Source: Xaviernesmea oryzae
GTDB lineage: Bacteria; Pseudomonadota; Alphaproteobacteria; Rhizobiales; Rhizobiaceae
DNA: 64,000 nt
Assembly (NCBI RefSeq): GCF_900177415.1
Contig: NZ_FXAF01000003.1
Location: 124,001-188,000 of the forward strand
Direction: 5' to 3'
Shown here: positions 63,723-64,000 of the stretch, piece by piece
How the letters are laid out: each line of letters starts with the position of its first letter
How positions within the stretch are numbered: position 1 is the stretch's first letter
Notes under the pieces: generated by a model
Seen by the model: only the letters and a program-made list of their open reading frames with translations
Databases searched by the model: none
Told to the model about the DNA's origin: nothing
Made by a program: the position numbers and the translations under genes

Positions 63723-64000
63723 GGCTCGCCCCCTGCAACACGGCCGCGCAGCCGAGGGTCGATCAGCCGCTGGGCAAGATCGGCGGCAAAGCCGACCAGC
63801 AGGACCAGCAGCGTCGAGATGAAGAGCACGCCCTGCACATTCGGATAGTCGCGCTGCTCTATGCCGAGAAGCAGCATCGACCCGAGGCCCGGCAGCGAAA
63901 AGACCCGCTCGACGACGACGGCGCCGAGAAGCGTCGAGGCAAGCTCGATGCCGAGAATGGAAATCACCGGTACCGAACCGTTGCGGATGCCGTGGCGGAT
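63719..64000 (-). CDS. dipeptide-type ABC importer permease, DppB-like (partial, runs off the window)
   Basis: The C-terminal 93 codons of a DppB-like permease are visible, entering from base 64000 as IRHGIRNGSVPVISILGIE and ending with LAQRLIDPRLRGRVAGGEP. The segment VVVERVFSLPGLGSMLLLGIEQRDYPNVQG (centre of the fragment) is the usual C-terminal signature of this permease class. The start codon and the rest of the gene, and probably its binding-protein gene, lie beyond the window. Confidence 0.88.
   Translation of the reverse strand: MRHGIRNGSVPVISILGIELASTLLGAVVVERVFSLPGLGSMLLLGIEQRDYPNVQGVLFISTLLVLLVGFAADLAQRLIDPRLRGRVAGGEP

Overview
The window is about 64 kb of GC-rich DNA that reads as an accessory replicon (megaplasmid or chromid) of an alphaproteobacterium, most probably a member of the Rhizobiaceae (Rhizobium/Agrobacterium/Ensifer type). 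The reasons are the codon and base composition, the very high density of ABC uptake operons each with its own catabolic genes and regulator, a mosaic intergenic repeat of the rhizobial type at 12448-12590, a palindromic extragenic element at 56372-56411, and the absence of core housekeeping genes, tRNAs or rRNAs. No insertion sequence, phage or CRISPR signal was seen.

Layout: (1) 1-8860, plus strand: end of hyuA, hyuB, an FrlB-like SIS deglycase, an FrlD-like PfkB kinase and a complete dipeptide-type ABC importer (fused double ATPase, two permeases, binding protein). (2) 9111-15029, minus strand: a polyamine-type ABC importer followed by a hydantoin/aspartate-type racemase and a GNAT acetyltransferase, with a divergent GntR/FCD regulator (15268-15981). 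(3) 16072-25247, plus strand: LacI regulator with two operators, a sugar-type ABC importer, an FAD oxidoreductase, a ribitol-dehydrogenase-like SDR and a D-ribulokinase-like FGGY kinase; this reads as a pentitol (ribitol) operon. (4) 25356-35541: an IclR regulator divergent from a fused HyuA-HyuB protein (1285 residues) and a second dipeptide-type ABC importer. (5) 35552-48846: a second IclR regulator divergent from a NodB-fold deacetylase/imidase, a third dipeptide-type ABC importer with an SDR gene inside, a cytoplasmic penicillin-acylase-like amidase, malonyl-CoA decarboxylase and malonyl-CoA synthetase. (6) 48935-56341: a two-domain protein with a Cys version of the UGSC selenoprotein motif, a thioredoxin-reductase-like flavoprotein, a GntR/FCD regulator and an iron/phosphonate-type ABC importer with fused permeases. 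(7) 56413-61293, minus strand: SsuABC-like sulfonate importer, SsuD-like monooxygenase and a nitroreductase-family flavoprotein. (8) 61316-64000, minus strand: another dipeptide-type ABC importer running off the end.

How it fits together: at least eight ABC importers are present, and the enzymes between them mostly attack amides, cyclic amides, Amadori compounds, polyols and organosulfur compounds. That is the profile of a soil or rhizosphere scavenger of plant- and decay-derived conjugates. The most novel-looking unit is the UGSC-like protein plus thioredoxin-reductase-like gene with its own regulator and importer (48935-56341). It shares candidate GntR operator half-sites with the malonate genes just upstream. 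Functions given from family resemblance were judged by reading the translated sequences only; no database search was possible.
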